Shown piece after piece: positions 1 through 8,538 of a stretch of DNA of 64,000 nt. The stretch is from CAVRCA01 sp963719345 (GTDB lineage: Bacteria; Pseudomonadota; Alphaproteobacteria; Acetobacterales; Acetobacteraceae), in NCBI GenBank assembly GCA_963719345.1, contig CAVRCA010000005.1, forward strand, positions 310,001-374,000, in the 5' to 3' direction. Under the pieces are notes generated by a model. That model did not search any database, had not been told where the DNA came from, and saw only the letters and a list, made by a program, of their open reading frames with translations. A program made the translations under genes and the position numbers. Within the stretch, counting starts at the first letter, position 1. Each line of letters begins with the position of its first letter.

Positions 1-660
1 TTCCCAGCCCGTCCGCTGCGCGATCGTGGTCATACCCGACGCAAATAGCGAGGCATCGCCGCGCATCTTGTTGACGATGAACCCTTCGATCAGCGCCGCG
101 TCCTCGGGTGCGATCACCTCCCGGGTGCCGACCAGGCTGGCGATCACGCCGCCGCGTTCGATGTCGCCGATCAGCACCACCGGCGTGCCGGTCGCGCGCG
201 CGAACCCCATGTTGGCGATGTCGCCCGTCCGCAGGTTGATCTCCGACGCGCTGCCCGCGCCCTCCACCAGCACGATCTCGGCCGCCTCCTCGATGCGGGC
301 GAAGCTGTCGAGCACCGCCGGCATGAGAAGCGGCTTGAGCGCCTGATAGTCGCGGGCGGCCGCGTTGCGCAGGACGCGGCCTTGCACCACCACCTGCGAG
401 CCGACCCCGCTCTGCGGCTTGAGCAGGACAGGGTTCATGTGGACGCTCGGCGCCACCCCGCAGGCACGAGCCTGAAGGGCTTGCGCGCGGCCGATCTCGC
501 CGCCGTCTGCCGTCACCGCAGCGTTGTTCGACATGTTCTGCGGCTTGAACGGCCGTACCGCGATGCCGCGCTGGTGCAGCGCCCGCGCCAGCCCGGTGAC
601 CAGCACCGATTTCCCGACGCTCGAACCGGTGCCTTGGAACATGATGGCGCGCGCTGTCAT
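1..660 (-). CDS. cobQ: Cobyric acid synthase CobQ (N-terminal part, cut by window edge)
   Basis: Glutamine-dependent amidase that amidates side chains b, d, e and g of adenosylcobyrinic acid a,c-diamide to give cobyric acid. The 220 codons seen are the ATP-binding synthetase half: it begins MTARAIMFQGTGSSVGKS, a P-loop of the dethiobiotin-synthetase type, followed by the family signature RPFKPQNMSNNA. LVEGAGSASEINL and NMGFARATGTPVVLIGDIERGG are also typical. The C-terminal glutamine amidotransferase half lies beyond position 1. The ATG at 660 shares one base with the TGA of cobO, so both are read from one minus-strand transcript after cobP. Confidence 0.95.
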   Translation of the reverse strand, partial: MTARAIMFQGTGSSVGKSVLVTGLARALHQRGIAVRPFKPQNMSNNAAVTADGGEIGRAQALQARACGVAPSVHMNPVLLKPQSGVGSQVVVQGRVLRNAAARDYQALKPLLMPAVLDSFARIEEAAEIVLVEGAGSASEINLRTGDIANMGFARATGTPVVLIGDIERGGVIASLVGTREVIAPEDAALIEGFIVNKMRGDASLFASGMTTIAQRTGWE

Positions 661-1271
661 CAGAACTCGATCCCTTGCTGCGCCTTCACCCCTGCCGCGA
701 AATGATGTTTTATCAGTGTCATCTCGGTGACGAGATCGGCCGCTTCGACCAGCGCCGACTTGGCGTTCCGCCCGGTGACGACGACGTGCATCGCTTCCGG
801 CCGCGCCGCCAGCGCCTCGAGCACCTCAGCCAGCGGCAGATACTCGTAGCGCAGCGCAATGTTCAGCTCGTCGAGCACCAGCAGGGCGAGATCCTCCCGC
901 CGCAGCAACGCACGCGTGGTTTCCCAGGCACGACGACAGGCCGCGATGTCGCGCGCGCGATCCTGCGTCTCCCACGTGAACCCCTCGCCCATCGTGTGCC
1001 ATTCGACCAGATCGCCGAACCGTTCGAGCACGTCGCGCTCGCCGGTCCGCCACGCGCCCTTGATGAACTGCACGACCGCCGTCCTGCGCCCGGCACCGAC
1101 CATGCGCAGCAGCAGACCGAAGGCGGCGGTGGACTTGCCCTTGCCCGGCCCGGTGTGGACGATCAGCAACCCCTTTTGCGCGATCGTCTTGCCGGCGACC
1201 TCCGCGTCCTGCACGGCCTTGCGCCTGGCCATCTTGTCCCGGTGCCGGGTCGCCTCGTCGTCCGTGTTCAT
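660..1271 (-). CDS. cobO: Corrinoid adenosyltransferase CobO (BtuR/CobA type)
   Basis: Transfers the 5'-deoxyadenosyl group of ATP to cob(I)alamin-type corrinoids, giving the upper ligand. It is 203 residues long, normal for the CobO/BtuR family. The P-loop GPGKGKST is at residues 41-48 and is followed by the conserved AVVQFIKGAW. The segment VLDELNIALRY is the expected Walker-B-like region, and HVVVTGRN is near the C-terminus. The N-terminal 30 residues are charged, as in CobO from Alphaproteobacteria. Start and stop overlap cobP (ATGA) and cobQ (one base), so the three genes form an operon. Confidence 0.95.
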   Translation of the reverse strand: MNTDDEATRHRDKMARRKAVQDAEVAGKTIAQKGLLIVHTGPGKGKSTAAFGLLLRMVGAGRRTAVVQFIKGAWRTGERDVLERFGDLVEWHTMGEGFTWETQDRARDIAACRRAWETTRALLRREDLALLVLDELNIALRYEYLPLAEVLEALAARPEAMHVVVTGRNAKSALVEAADLVTEMTLIKHHFAAGVKAQQGIEF

Positions 1272-1792
1272 CCCGGTTCTTTCACCGTCATGGGGATTCC
1301 CGCGACCACCAGGACCACTCGCCCGGCCATTCCGGCGATGCGCTGGTGCAGTAGTCCGGCGGCGTCGCGGAAGGCGCGGGCGAGCGCATTATCGGGCACG
1401 ATGCCGAAGCCGACCTCGTTGCCGACCAGCACGCTGGGTGCTGCCCGTCTGTCCAGCGCAGCGAGCAGCGCATCGGCGCTGGCCGAAACATCGTGACCGC
1501 CAAGCATCACGTTGCTCAGCCACAAAGTCAGACAATCGACCAGCACCGGGGCGTCGCCGGCGTCGCCCAGCGCCTCGGTGAGCGCCAGCGGCGCCTCGAC
1601 GGTGCGCCAGCCGGCGCCGCGGCGGTCGCGATGCGCGGCGATGCGCGCCCGCATCTCGTCATCGCCGCCGACCGCCGTCGCGATGTAGCACCACGGCGGC
1701 GCGTGGCGCGTCAGCAGAAACTCGGCGTGACGGCTCTTCCCGGATCTCGCGCCGCCGAGGACGAGCGTGACCGATGAACAAATCTCGGACAG
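1268..1792 (-). CDS. cobP: Adenosylcobinamide kinase / guanylyltransferase CobP (start codon unusual)
   Basis: Bifunctional enzyme that phosphorylates adenosylcobinamide and attaches GMP, preparing the nucleotide-loop step done by CobS. The frame reads VTLVLGGARSGKSRHAE at the N-terminus (P-loop), then YIATAVGGDDEMRARIAAHR, LVDCLTLWLSN and VLVGNEVGFGIVP, all CobU/CobP signatures. The frame is open back to a TAA at about 1828-1830, but has no ATG, GTG or TTG before the P-loop. The possible starts are CTG at 1792 (AAAGG seven bases upstream) or ATT at 1783. I use CTG here. The first in-frame ATG, at 1654, would remove the P-loop. Its stop overlaps cobO by four bases. Confidence 0.85.
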   Translation of the reverse strand: MSEICSSVTLVLGGARSGKSRHAEFLLTRHAPPWCYIATAVGGDDEMRARIAAHRDRRGAGWRTVEAPLALTEALGDAGDAPVLVDCLTLWLSNVMLGGHDVSASADALLAALDRRAAPSVLVGNEVGFGIVPDNALARAFRDAAGLLHQRIAGMAGRVVLVVAGIPMTVKEPG

Positions 1793-1843
1793 GGGATGGC
1801 CTTTGACGAAGGGGCGCTCCGGCCTGTATTAGCGGACCTCGGA

Positions 1844-2020
1844 TGGTCCTTCCACGTGGAAGGTGAATAGGGAATGCGGTGCGGGGCGTGCCCCAAAGCC
1901 GCAGCTGCCCCCGCAACTGTCGGCGGAGAGCAGCCCGTCTGAAGCCACTGCGGACCGCCAGTCGGTCGCGGGAAGGTGGACGGGAGGCGTCTGATCCGCG
2001 AGCCAGGAGACCTGCCATCC
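1844..2020 (+). promoter_or_regulatory. Cobalamin (B12) riboswitch
   Basis: An adenosylcobalamin-binding leader is recognised from its conserved blocks in order: GAATAGGGAA at 1865-1874, GCTGCCCCCGCAACTGT ending near 1920, GCCACTG at 1944-1950, and the B12 box GCGAGCCAGGAGACCTGCC at 1998-2016. It reads on the plus strand toward DUF1636-cobW-cobN, so high cobalamin should lower expression of that operon. The start and end given are approximate, because the outer stem was not folded. The opposite strand of the same gap must carry the promoter of cobP-cobO-cobQ. Confidence 0.92.
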
Positions 2021-2042
2021 CCGGAGGCGATGCAAGCCTCCG
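2021..2042 (+). promoter_or_regulatory. GC-rich hairpin just after the B12 box (possible expression platform)
   Basis: Perfect 8-base inverted repeat, CCGGAGGC at 2021-2028 and GCCTCCGG at 2035-2042 with a short loop, four bases after the B12 box. No U-run follows, so it is not a classical intrinsic terminator. It could instead act by alternative pairing with the aptamer or by masking a GGAGG-like site. This function is inference. Confidence 0.5.
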
Positions 2043-2162
2043 GTCGACCGTGATGCCGGGCGGGGTGCACCGGTGGCGGCGATGTCCGCGGACATCGACC
2101 TCCGGCGCGCCGCGCTGGAGGCGGTCGCACCTCATGGCTGCGCGTCGCGTCATGGAGGTCCG

Positions 2163-2543
2163 GTGCCCGATCCTGTTTCACGTCTCCACGTATGCGTCAC
2201 CTGCCGTGCGGGTCGCGAGTTGGCTGCGGGCGAGGCGCCGCCGGGTGCGCTGCTGCACGCAACTTTGGCGCGGCTCGTGGCCGAGGCGTCCGATGCGGTG
2301 TGCGAGGTGCGGGAAGTGGTGTGTCTCGCCAGTTGCACGCGGGGCTGCACCGCCGCGATCTCCATGCCGGGCAAGTGGAGTTATCTGCTGGGCGACCTCT
2401 GCCTCGGTCACGCGCCCGATATTCTCACCTACGCGGCAGCGTACACGGTATCGGCGTCCGGTACCGTGCTGCCCTCGCGCCGCCCGGCCTCGCTGCGCGA
2501 CGTCATCCTTGCCCGCTTTCCCGCCCAGGACGTCGCCGCATGA
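2163..2543 (+). CDS. DUF1636 small cysteine-rich protein, first gene of riboswitch operon
   Basis: Member of the DUF1636 (COG5469) family of predicted metal-binding proteins that often sit beside cobW and cobN; the function is not established. The sequence shows CVTCRAG near the N-terminus and CLASCTRGC in the middle, two cysteine clusters that could bind a metal or an Fe-S cluster, then KWSYLLGDL. I prefer the GTG at 2163, which gives 126 residues (the usual family length) and has GGAGGT four bases upstream. In-frame GTG 2073 and ATG 2082 are alternatives that add a 27-30 residue tail with no family match. The stop overlaps the cobW ATG (ATGA). Confidence 0.8.
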   Translation: MPDPVSRLHVCVTCRAGRELAAGEAPPGALLHATLARLVAEASDAVCEVREVVCLASCTRGCTAAISMPGKWSYLLGDLCLGHAPDILTYAAAYTVSASGTVLPSRRPASLRDVILARFPAQDVAA

Positions 2544-3577
2544 GTGTGCATGGAAGAATCCCGGCGACGATCGTCACGGGCTTTCTCGGCGCCGGCAAGA
2601 CGACGCTGGTACGGCACGTGCTGGAGCACGCCGGCGGCCGGCGGATCGCCATCATCGTCAACGAGTTCGGCGCGCTCGGCATCGACGGCGACCTGCTGCG
2701 CAGCTGCGGCGTCGAGGGCTGCACCGAGGATGACATCGTCGAGCTGGCGAACGGCTGCCTGTGCTGCACCGTCGCCGAGGATTTCTTGCCCACCATGCAG
2801 GCGCTGGTCGAACGCCCGGTGCCGCCCGAGCATATCCTGATCGAGACCTCCGGCCTCGCATTGCCGAAACCGCTGCTCAAGGCATTCAACTGGCCCGCGG
2901 TTCGCTCGCGCGTCACGGTGGACGGCGTGATCGCAGTGGTGGATGGCCCCGCCGTTGCCGCCGGCCGCTTCGCCGACGATCCGCTCGCCGTCGCAGCGCA
3001 GCGCGCCGCCGATCCCTCGCTCGACCACGACAATCCGCTGGCGGAAGTCTACGAGGACCAGTTGCAGGCGGCCGATCTGGTCGTGCTGAACAAGGCCGAT
3101 CTGTTGAGCGAGGTGGAGCAGACCCGGTTGCGTGCGACGATCGCCGGCGCGATCCCGCGCGCCGTCAAGGTGATCCCGGCGCGCGAGGGCCGGCTCGATC
3201 CGGCCGTGCTGCTCGGGCTTGCGGCGGCCGCCGAGGACGACCTGGCCGCGCGCCCGTCGCACCATGACGCCGAGGACGGCGCGCACGAGCACGATGATTT
3301 CGAGAGTTTCGTGATCCGCGTGCCGGAGATCGACGAGCCTGACGCGCTGCTGACGCGGCTGCGCCAGGTGACCGATGCGCATGACGTGCTGCGCGTGAAA
3401 GGATTTATCGCGATACGCGGCAAGCCGATGCGCCTGACCGTCCAAGGCGTTGGCGATCGCTTCCGCCACGCCTACGACCGGCCGTGGGCGCAAGGCGAGG
3501 CGCGCATCGGCGACCTCGTCGTCATCGGGCAGGCAGGGCTCGACCGCGCTGCCATCGAAGCCGCCGTGCTGGGCTGA
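2540..3577 (+). CDS. cobW: CobW-type metallochaperone GTPase
   Basis: G3E-family GTPase of the COG0523 group, thought to deliver cobalt to the CobNST chelatase. 345 residues. The P-loop GFLGAGKTT is at residues 14-22, the metal-binding GCLCC motif at 72-76 and the guanine-specificity NKAD at 184-187. A short His/Asp-rich loop at about 240-252 may add a metal site, and the CobW C-terminal domain follows to the end. It overlaps the DUF1636 gene by four bases, and the cobN start is only four bases beyond its stop. The context makes cobalt insertion by far the likeliest role rather than zinc homeostasis. Confidence 0.93.
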   Translation: MSVHGRIPATIVTGFLGAGKTTLVRHVLEHAGGRRIAIIVNEFGALGIDGDLLRSCGVEGCTEDDIVELANGCLCCTVAEDFLPTMQALVERPVPPEHILIETSGLALPKPLLKAFNWPAVRSRVTVDGVIAVVDGPAVAAGRFADDPLAVAAQRAADPSLDHDNPLAEVYEDQLQAADLVVLNKADLLSEVEQTRLRATIAGAIPRAVKVIPAREGRLDPAVLLGLAAAAEDDLAARPSHHDAEDGAHEHDDFESFVIRVPEIDEPDALLTRLRQVTDAHDVLRVKGFIAIRGKPMRLTVQGVGDRFRHAYDRPWAQGEARIGDLVVIGQAGLDRAAIEAAVLG

Positions 3578-3581
3578 GACG

Positions 3582-6500
3582 GTGCATCTCCTCGTCCGCG
3601 AAACCCAGACGCTCGACGAGCAGGAGGACGCGGTCGATCTCGGCCAGACGCCGGCGGACCTGGTTTTTCTTTCTTTTTCGGACAGCGACCTCGGCGCCGC
3701 GGCGGCGGCGTGGGAGGGCATGGCCGCGCCGCGCCCGTCGCTGCGGCTGGCGAACCTGGCGCGGCTGCGCCACCCGATGTCGGTCGATCTCTACGCCGAG
3801 CGCGTGATCGCGCACGCGCGCTGCGTGGTGGGGCGGCTGCTCGGTGGCCTCGATTACTGGCGCTATGGAGCGGAGGAGATCGCGGCGCAGTGCGCGCGTG
3901 CCGGTGTGCCGCTCGCGATCCTGCCGGGCGATGGTCGCGCCGATGCGCAGCTTGCCGGATTGTCCACCATTGAAACCGGCGCCTTGGCCCGCCTCGCCGC
4001 GTACCTCGATGCCGGGGGCGCTGCGAACGTCGGGAACGCGCTCAGGCTTGCCGCGCATCTAGGCGGTTTGGGCGACGACCCGGCGGCTTTGCCTGCGCCG
4101 CTGCCGCGTCATGGCTTGCATCCGTTCGCCGGCGAAGACCGTGCCGACGCGGTGATCGTGTTCTATCGCTCGCATCTGCTCGCCGGCGACGTCGCGCCGA
4201 TCACGGCGATGGCGAACGCGCTCGCCGCGCGAGGCATGGCGGTGCAGGGCATCCATGTCGGCAGCCTCAAGGACCCTGATACCGCCGCCTTCGTTACCGA
4301 GCGTCTGCGCGCCTGGCGGCCCGCCGTGGTGCTCAACGCGACCGGGTTTTCCGCGCGCCGTGACGCGGCCGGTTCGCCGCTCGACGCGGCCGATGCGCCG
4401 GTGCTGCAGCTCGTGCTCGCGGGCAGCTCCCGGGAGGCGTGGGCGCGGGGTTTTCGTGGACTGACGCAGAGCGACCTCGCGATGCAGGTCGTGCTGCCGG
4501 AACTCGACGGCCGGCTGCTCACCACCGCGATCTCCTTCAAGGCGCCGTCCACGCGGGTTCCGGGGCTGGAGTTCGAGCGCACGCTGCACGCGCCGCACCC
4601 GGCCGGGATCGCGGCGGCGGCGGACCGTGCCTGCGGATGGGCTCGCCTTGCCGCTACGCCGCCCAACGAGCGGCGGATCGCGCTGGTGGTATCCGACTAT
4701 CCCGGCGCCGGCGGCCAGATCGCGCATGCCGTCGGGCTCGACACGTTCGCCAGCATCGAAGTCATTCTCGGATTGCTGCGGCAAGCCGGGCACGCGTGCG
4801 ACACGCCCAAGGCGCTTGTCGATTCGCTCTGCCATGCCGAACCCGCGCCGATCATCGCCTTGCCCACCTACGAGCGGCTGTTTGCCGCGTTGCCAAGCGA
4901 GGTGCGGGAGCGCGTGATCGCCGCCTGGGGCCAGCCGTCCGACGACATTGCGCTGCGTCATGTCGTGCTCGGCAATCTGGTGGTCGCCGTGCAACCCGAT
5001 CGCGGCAGCGCGCTCGATCGGCGCTCGACCTATCACGATCCCGACCTGCCGCCTGCTCACGCCTACATCGCGTTCCATCTCTGGCTGCGCCACGTCGTCG
5101 GCGTTGATGCGATCATTCACCTTGGCACCCACGGCACGCTGGAATGGCTGCCCGGGAAATCCGTCGCCCTCGGGGGAAGCTGCTTCCCGGCCGCTTTGCT
5201 GGGCGGCGTGCCGGTGATCTACCCGTTCATCGTCAACAACCCCGGCGAGGCAGCCTCGGCCAAGCGAAGGCTGGGCGCCGTGACGATCGGGCATCTCACG
5301 CCGCCGCTGATGCGGGCCGGCACGCATGGCGATGCCGCCGAACTCGAAACGCTGATCGACGAATACGCCGCGGCAGACGGGCTCGACCGCCGTCGAGCCG
5401 CGCTGCTCCGCCGCGACATCCTTGAGCGGGCCGAAGCGAGCGGGCTGCTCGTGGAAAGCGGTGCGTCGCGCGATCTCGGCGAGGATGCGGCGCTGGCGCG
5501 GCTCGACGCCTATCTGTGTGATGTGAAGGATCTGCAGATCCGCGACGGGCTGCACGTGTTCGCCACACCGCCCGCCCGTCGTGCTGCGTTGCTTGCCGCA
5601 TTGTGCGCCGCGTGTCCCGCGGTCGCCCGCGACACGTTGGAAAGTGGGCTGGACGCTTGCGCCGAAGCCGAGGCCGCCAGCCTGCTTGCGGCGCTGGACG
5701 GGCGCTTCGTGCCGCCCGGCCCGGCCGGTGCCCCGACGCGTGGCCGGGCTGACGTGCTGCCGACCGGTCGCAACCTGTTTGCCGTCGATCCGCGTGCCGT
5801 GCCGACGCGCTCGGCGCTCGAACTTGCCGAACGCGTGGCGGCGGACCTGTTGCGGCGGCATCTGCAGGACCACGGCGATTGGCCGCGCAGCCTGGTGCTC
5901 GATCTATGGGGCAGCGCCACGATGCGCACCGGCGGCGAAGATTTCGCCCTCGCACTCGTGCTGATCGGCGCACGCCCGCTGTGGGATACCGGGTCGGGTC
6001 GGGTGAGCGGCTTCGAGATCGTGCCGCTCGCCCTGCTCGACCGGCCGCGCGTGGATGTGACGTTGCGCATTTCCGGCCTGTTCCGTGATGCGTTCGAGGC
6101 GCAGATCCTGCTCTTCGACGCCGCCGTCCGCGCCATCGCCGCGCGTGACGAAGCGGCGGAGTGGAACCCGCTCGCTGCTTCCGCCCCGACCGGGCTCGCG
6201 CGCGTGTTCGGCCCGCCGCCCGGCACGCACGGCGCGGGGGTTGCGGCGCTGCTCGACCGCGGCGGCTGGAACGATCGGACGATGCTGGCGGAGGCCTATC
6301 TTGCCGCGTCGTCGACCGCCTACGGCCGCGAACTGGATGGCGCGCCGGGGGCGGCCGGGTTTGCCGCGCGCGTCGCCGCGGCGGAGGCGTTCGTGCATCA
6401 GCAGGATCACGGCGAGACCGATCTGCTGGACAGCACGGAATACGCCGCCCACGAAGGGGGGTTTGCCGCCGCCGCCGCCGAACTTGGCGGCCGCCCGGCG

Positions 6501-6887
6501 CTCTACCATGCCGACACCTCGCGTCCCGAGGCGCCCCGCACGCGCACGCTCGGCGAAGAAATCGCGCGCGTGGTGCGGGGCCGCGCCGCCAATCCCGCAT
6601 GGATCGCCGGCATGGTCCGACACGGCTATCGCGGTGCCGCCGAAATCGCCCGCGCGCTCGACGCGCTGCATGGCTTTGCCGCCACCGTGCCGGCCCGTTT
6701 CGATGCGCAGTTCGAGCTGCTGTTCGATGCCACCCTGGCGGATGCCGCGGTCGCGGGGTTCATGCGCCGAGCAAACCCGGACGCGCACGCGGCGATGACG
6801 GCGCGGTTTCTTGACGCGCTCGACCGCGATCTGTGGCGGCCGCGGCGCAACGCGATCCGCAGCGCGCTGCTGGAGAGCGCCGCATGA
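3582..6887 (+). CDS. cobN: Cobaltochelatase large subunit CobN
   Basis: Large subunit of the ATP-dependent CobNST complex that inserts Co2+ into hydrogenobyrinic acid a,c-diamide. 1101 residues, somewhat shorter than some CobN proteins. The hallmark IHLGTHGTLEWLPGKSVAL lies near residues 512-530 and is preceded by LPPAHAYIAFHLWLRH; IVNNPGEAASAKRR follows. GTG at 3582 is chosen because it starts right after cobW and opens with VHLLVRET, as CobN proteins do. The frame is open further upstream but only through cobW. The partner subunits CobS/CobT (the chelatase AAA pair) are not in this window. The stop overlaps cobG by four bases. Confidence 0.93.
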   Translation: MHLLVRETQTLDEQEDAVDLGQTPADLVFLSFSDSDLGAAAAAWEGMAAPRPSLRLANLARLRHPMSVDLYAERVIAHARCVVGRLLGGLDYWRYGAEEIAAQCARAGVPLAILPGDGRADAQLAGLSTIETGALARLAAYLDAGGAANVGNALRLAAHLGGLGDDPAALPAPLPRHGLHPFAGEDRADAVIVFYRSHLLAGDVAPITAMANALAARGMAVQGIHVGSLKDPDTAAFVTERLRAWRPAVVLNATGFSARRDAAGSPLDAADAPVLQLVLAGSSREAWARGFRGLTQSDLAMQVVLPELDGRLLTTAISFKAPSTRVPGLEFERTLHAPHPAGIAAAADRACGWARLAATPPNERRIALVVSDYPGAGGQIAHAVGLDTFASIEVILGLLRQAGHACDTPKALVDSLCHAEPAPIIALPTYERLFAALPSEVRERVIAAWGQPSDDIALRHVVLGNLVVAVQPDRGSALDRRSTYHDPDLPPAHAYIAFHLWLRHVVGVDAIIHLGTHGTLEWLPGKSVALGGSCFPAALLGGVPVIYPFIVNNPGEAASAKRRLGAVTIGHLTPPLMRAGTHGDAAELETLIDEYAAADGLDRRRAALLRRDILERAEASGLLVESGASRDLGEDAALARLDAYLCDVKDLQIRDGLHVFATPPARRAALLAALCAACPAVARDTLESGLDACAEAEAASLLAALDGRFVPPGPAGAPTRGRADVLPTGRNLFAVDPRAVPTRSALELAERVAADLLRRHLQDHGDWPRSLVLDLWGSATMRTGGEDFALALVLIGARPLWDTGSGRVSGFEIVPLALLDRPRVDVTLRISGLFRDAFEAQILLFDAAVRAIAARDEAAEWNPLAASAPTGLARVFGPPPGTHGAGVAALLDRGGWNDRTMLAEAYLAASSTAYGRELDGAPGAAGFAARVAAAEAFVHQQDHGETDLLDSTEYAAHEGGFAAAAAELGGRPALYHADTSRPEAPRTRTLGEEIARVVRGRAANPAWIAGMVRHGYRGAAEIARALDALHGFAATVPARFDAQFELLFDATLADAAVAGFMRRANPDAHAAMTARFLDALDRDLWRPRRNAIRSALLESAA

Positions 6888-7915
6888 CGCGACGCGGCTG
6901 GTGCCCGAGCGTGTTCGCGCCGATGCAATCGGGCGACGGCTGGCTGGTGCGCGTGAAACCGTTTTTCTCGGCGCTGTCGGCCGACGCCGCCCGGGTGCTG
7001 GCCAGCGCCGCCCTCCGCCACGGCAGCGGCGTGCTCGAACTGACCAATCGGGGCAACGTGCAGGTGCGCGGGTTGTCGCCCAACTCCGCTTCCTGCTTCG
7101 CTGCCGAGATGGTCGCCGCCCGCCTCGCCTCGCCCGATCCCGAAGTGGAGCGCCGGCGTAACCTGCTTGTCTCGCCGCTGCTCGACGACGATCCGGCCAT
7201 TGCACCGGACACCCGCGCGGTTGCGGAGGCGATCGCCTCACACATCGAGACCGAGCCCTGCTTCGACGCGCTCTCCGATAAGTTCCTGGTCGTCGTCGAT
7301 GGCGGCGGCGTGCTGCCGCTCGGCGGCGTTCGCGCCGACATCCGACTGCACCCCGCTGGAGGCGACTGGCGGATCGAGCGGAATACTTCGCCAAAGCCTG
7401 TTCGGACCGTGGGTTGCTTGCCTTATGCGGGCGGTGTGCGCGCCGCGTTCGGCTTCGGCCTGCCGTTCGGGCAAATGCACGCGTCCGCCCTTGCGGCGCT
7501 GGCGACATTGGCCGAGCGTCGCGGCGACGGAACCCTGCGGGTCACGCCGTATCGCGCGGTGCTGCTGGCCGGCATCGACCCGGGCCGCGCAGCGGAGTTT
7601 TTCTCCACCTCCGGACTGATCACCGACCCAGAGGACCCGCGCCTTGCCATCGTCGCCTGCCCGGGCGAACCGGCATGCGCCAGCGCCACGGTACCCACGC
7701 GGGCCGACGCCGGCTTGCTGACCGGCCTCGGCCCCGTACACCTGTCCGGCTGCGCCAAAGGCTGCGCGCATCCCGGGCCGACACGCGTGACGCTGGTCGG
7801 AATGGCGGGGCGCTACGGCATCGTGCGCAATGGACGCGCGTCCGACACGCCGGGCGAGCACGGCCTCACCCTCGTCGAGGCCGTCACGATCCTGCGACGG
7901 GAGGCCACCGCGTGA
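6884..7915 (+). CDS. cobG: Precorrin-3B synthase CobG
   Basis: Oxygen-dependent monooxygenase that converts precorrin-3A to precorrin-3B before ring contraction. Its presence marks the aerobic route. 343 residues with the sulfite/nitrite-reductase ferredoxin-like fold: VLELTNRGNVQVRG near the N-terminus, and a 4Fe-4S cluster motif near the C-terminus in two halves, CPGEPAC and CAKGC. ATG 6884 overlaps the cobN stop (ATGA); upstream in-frame extension is only cobN sequence. The GTG of cobH overlaps its stop. Confidence 0.92.
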   Translation: MTRRGWCPSVFAPMQSGDGWLVRVKPFFSALSADAARVLASAALRHGSGVLELTNRGNVQVRGLSPNSASCFAAEMVAARLASPDPEVERRRNLLVSPLLDDDPAIAPDTRAVAEAIASHIETEPCFDALSDKFLVVVDGGGVLPLGGVRADIRLHPAGGDWRIERNTSPKPVRTVGCLPYAGGVRAAFGFGLPFGQMHASALAALATLAERRGDGTLRVTPYRAVLLAGIDPGRAAEFFSTSGLITDPEDPRLAIVACPGEPACASATVPTRADAGLLTGLGPVHLSGCAKGCAHPGPTRVTLVGMAGRYGIVRNGRASDTPGEHGLTLVEAVTILRREATA

Positions 7916-8538
7916 CGTTCAGCTACCTGCGCGACGGCGCGGCGATCTACGCGCGGTCCTTCGCGACCATCCGCGCCGAAGCTGATTTGTCCGCCTTCAG
8001 CGCCGACGAAGGGAAAATAGCCGTGCGGGTGATCCACGCCTGCGGCATGGTGGAGATCGCGCGCGACCTCCGGTTTTCCCCAAGCTTCGTCGCCGAGGCG
8101 CGGACGGCGTTGCGGGGCGGCGCGCCGGTCCTGTGCGACGCGACCATGGTCGCGCACGGCGTCACACGCGCCCGCTTGCCCGCCCACAACGAGGTCGTCT
8201 GCACGCTGACCGCTGCCGAGGTGCCTGCATTGGCGGCGCGAACCGGCACGACCCGATCGGCCGCAGCGCTTGATCTCTGGGGCGAACGGCTGGCCGGCGC
8301 GCTGGTGGTGATCGGCAACGCGCCGACGGCGCTGTTCCGCCTCCTCGAGCTGCTGCAAGCAGGCGCGCCGCGCCCGGCCGCCATCGTCGGGATGCCGGTG
8401 GGTTTCGTCGGCGCGGCGGAGTCGAAGCAGGCACTCGTCGAGCACGCACCGGCGCCGTTTGCAATCGTCGCCGGTCGCAAAGGTGGCAGCGCGATGGCCG
8501 CCGCGACCGTCAACGCGCTCGCGAGCGAGGCCGAGTGA
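7912..8538 (+). CDS. cobH: Precorrin-8X methylmutase CobH
   Basis: Moves the methyl group from C11 to C12, turning precorrin-8X into hydrogenobyrinic acid. 208 residues, the usual length. It carries VIHACGMVEIARDLRFSP with the catalytic histidine, CDATMVAHGVTR, and the conserved end PAAIVGMPVGFVGAAESK. The GTG start overlaps the cobG stop by four bases and its own stop shares a base with the cobI ATG, so expression is coupled along the operon. Confidence 0.94.
   Translation: MTFSYLRDGAAIYARSFATIRAEADLSAFSADEGKIAVRVIHACGMVEIARDLRFSPSFVAEARTALRGGAPVLCDATMVAHGVTRARLPAHNEVVCTLTAAEVPALAARTGTTRSAAALDLWGERLAGALVVIGNAPTALFRLLELLQAGAPRPAAIVGMPVGFVGAAESKQALVEHAPAPFAIVAGRKGGSAMAAATVNALASEAE

Noticed and set aside
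4059..5873. A 604-codon open minus-strand frame
   Set aside because: It lies fully within cobN on the other strand and has no motif.
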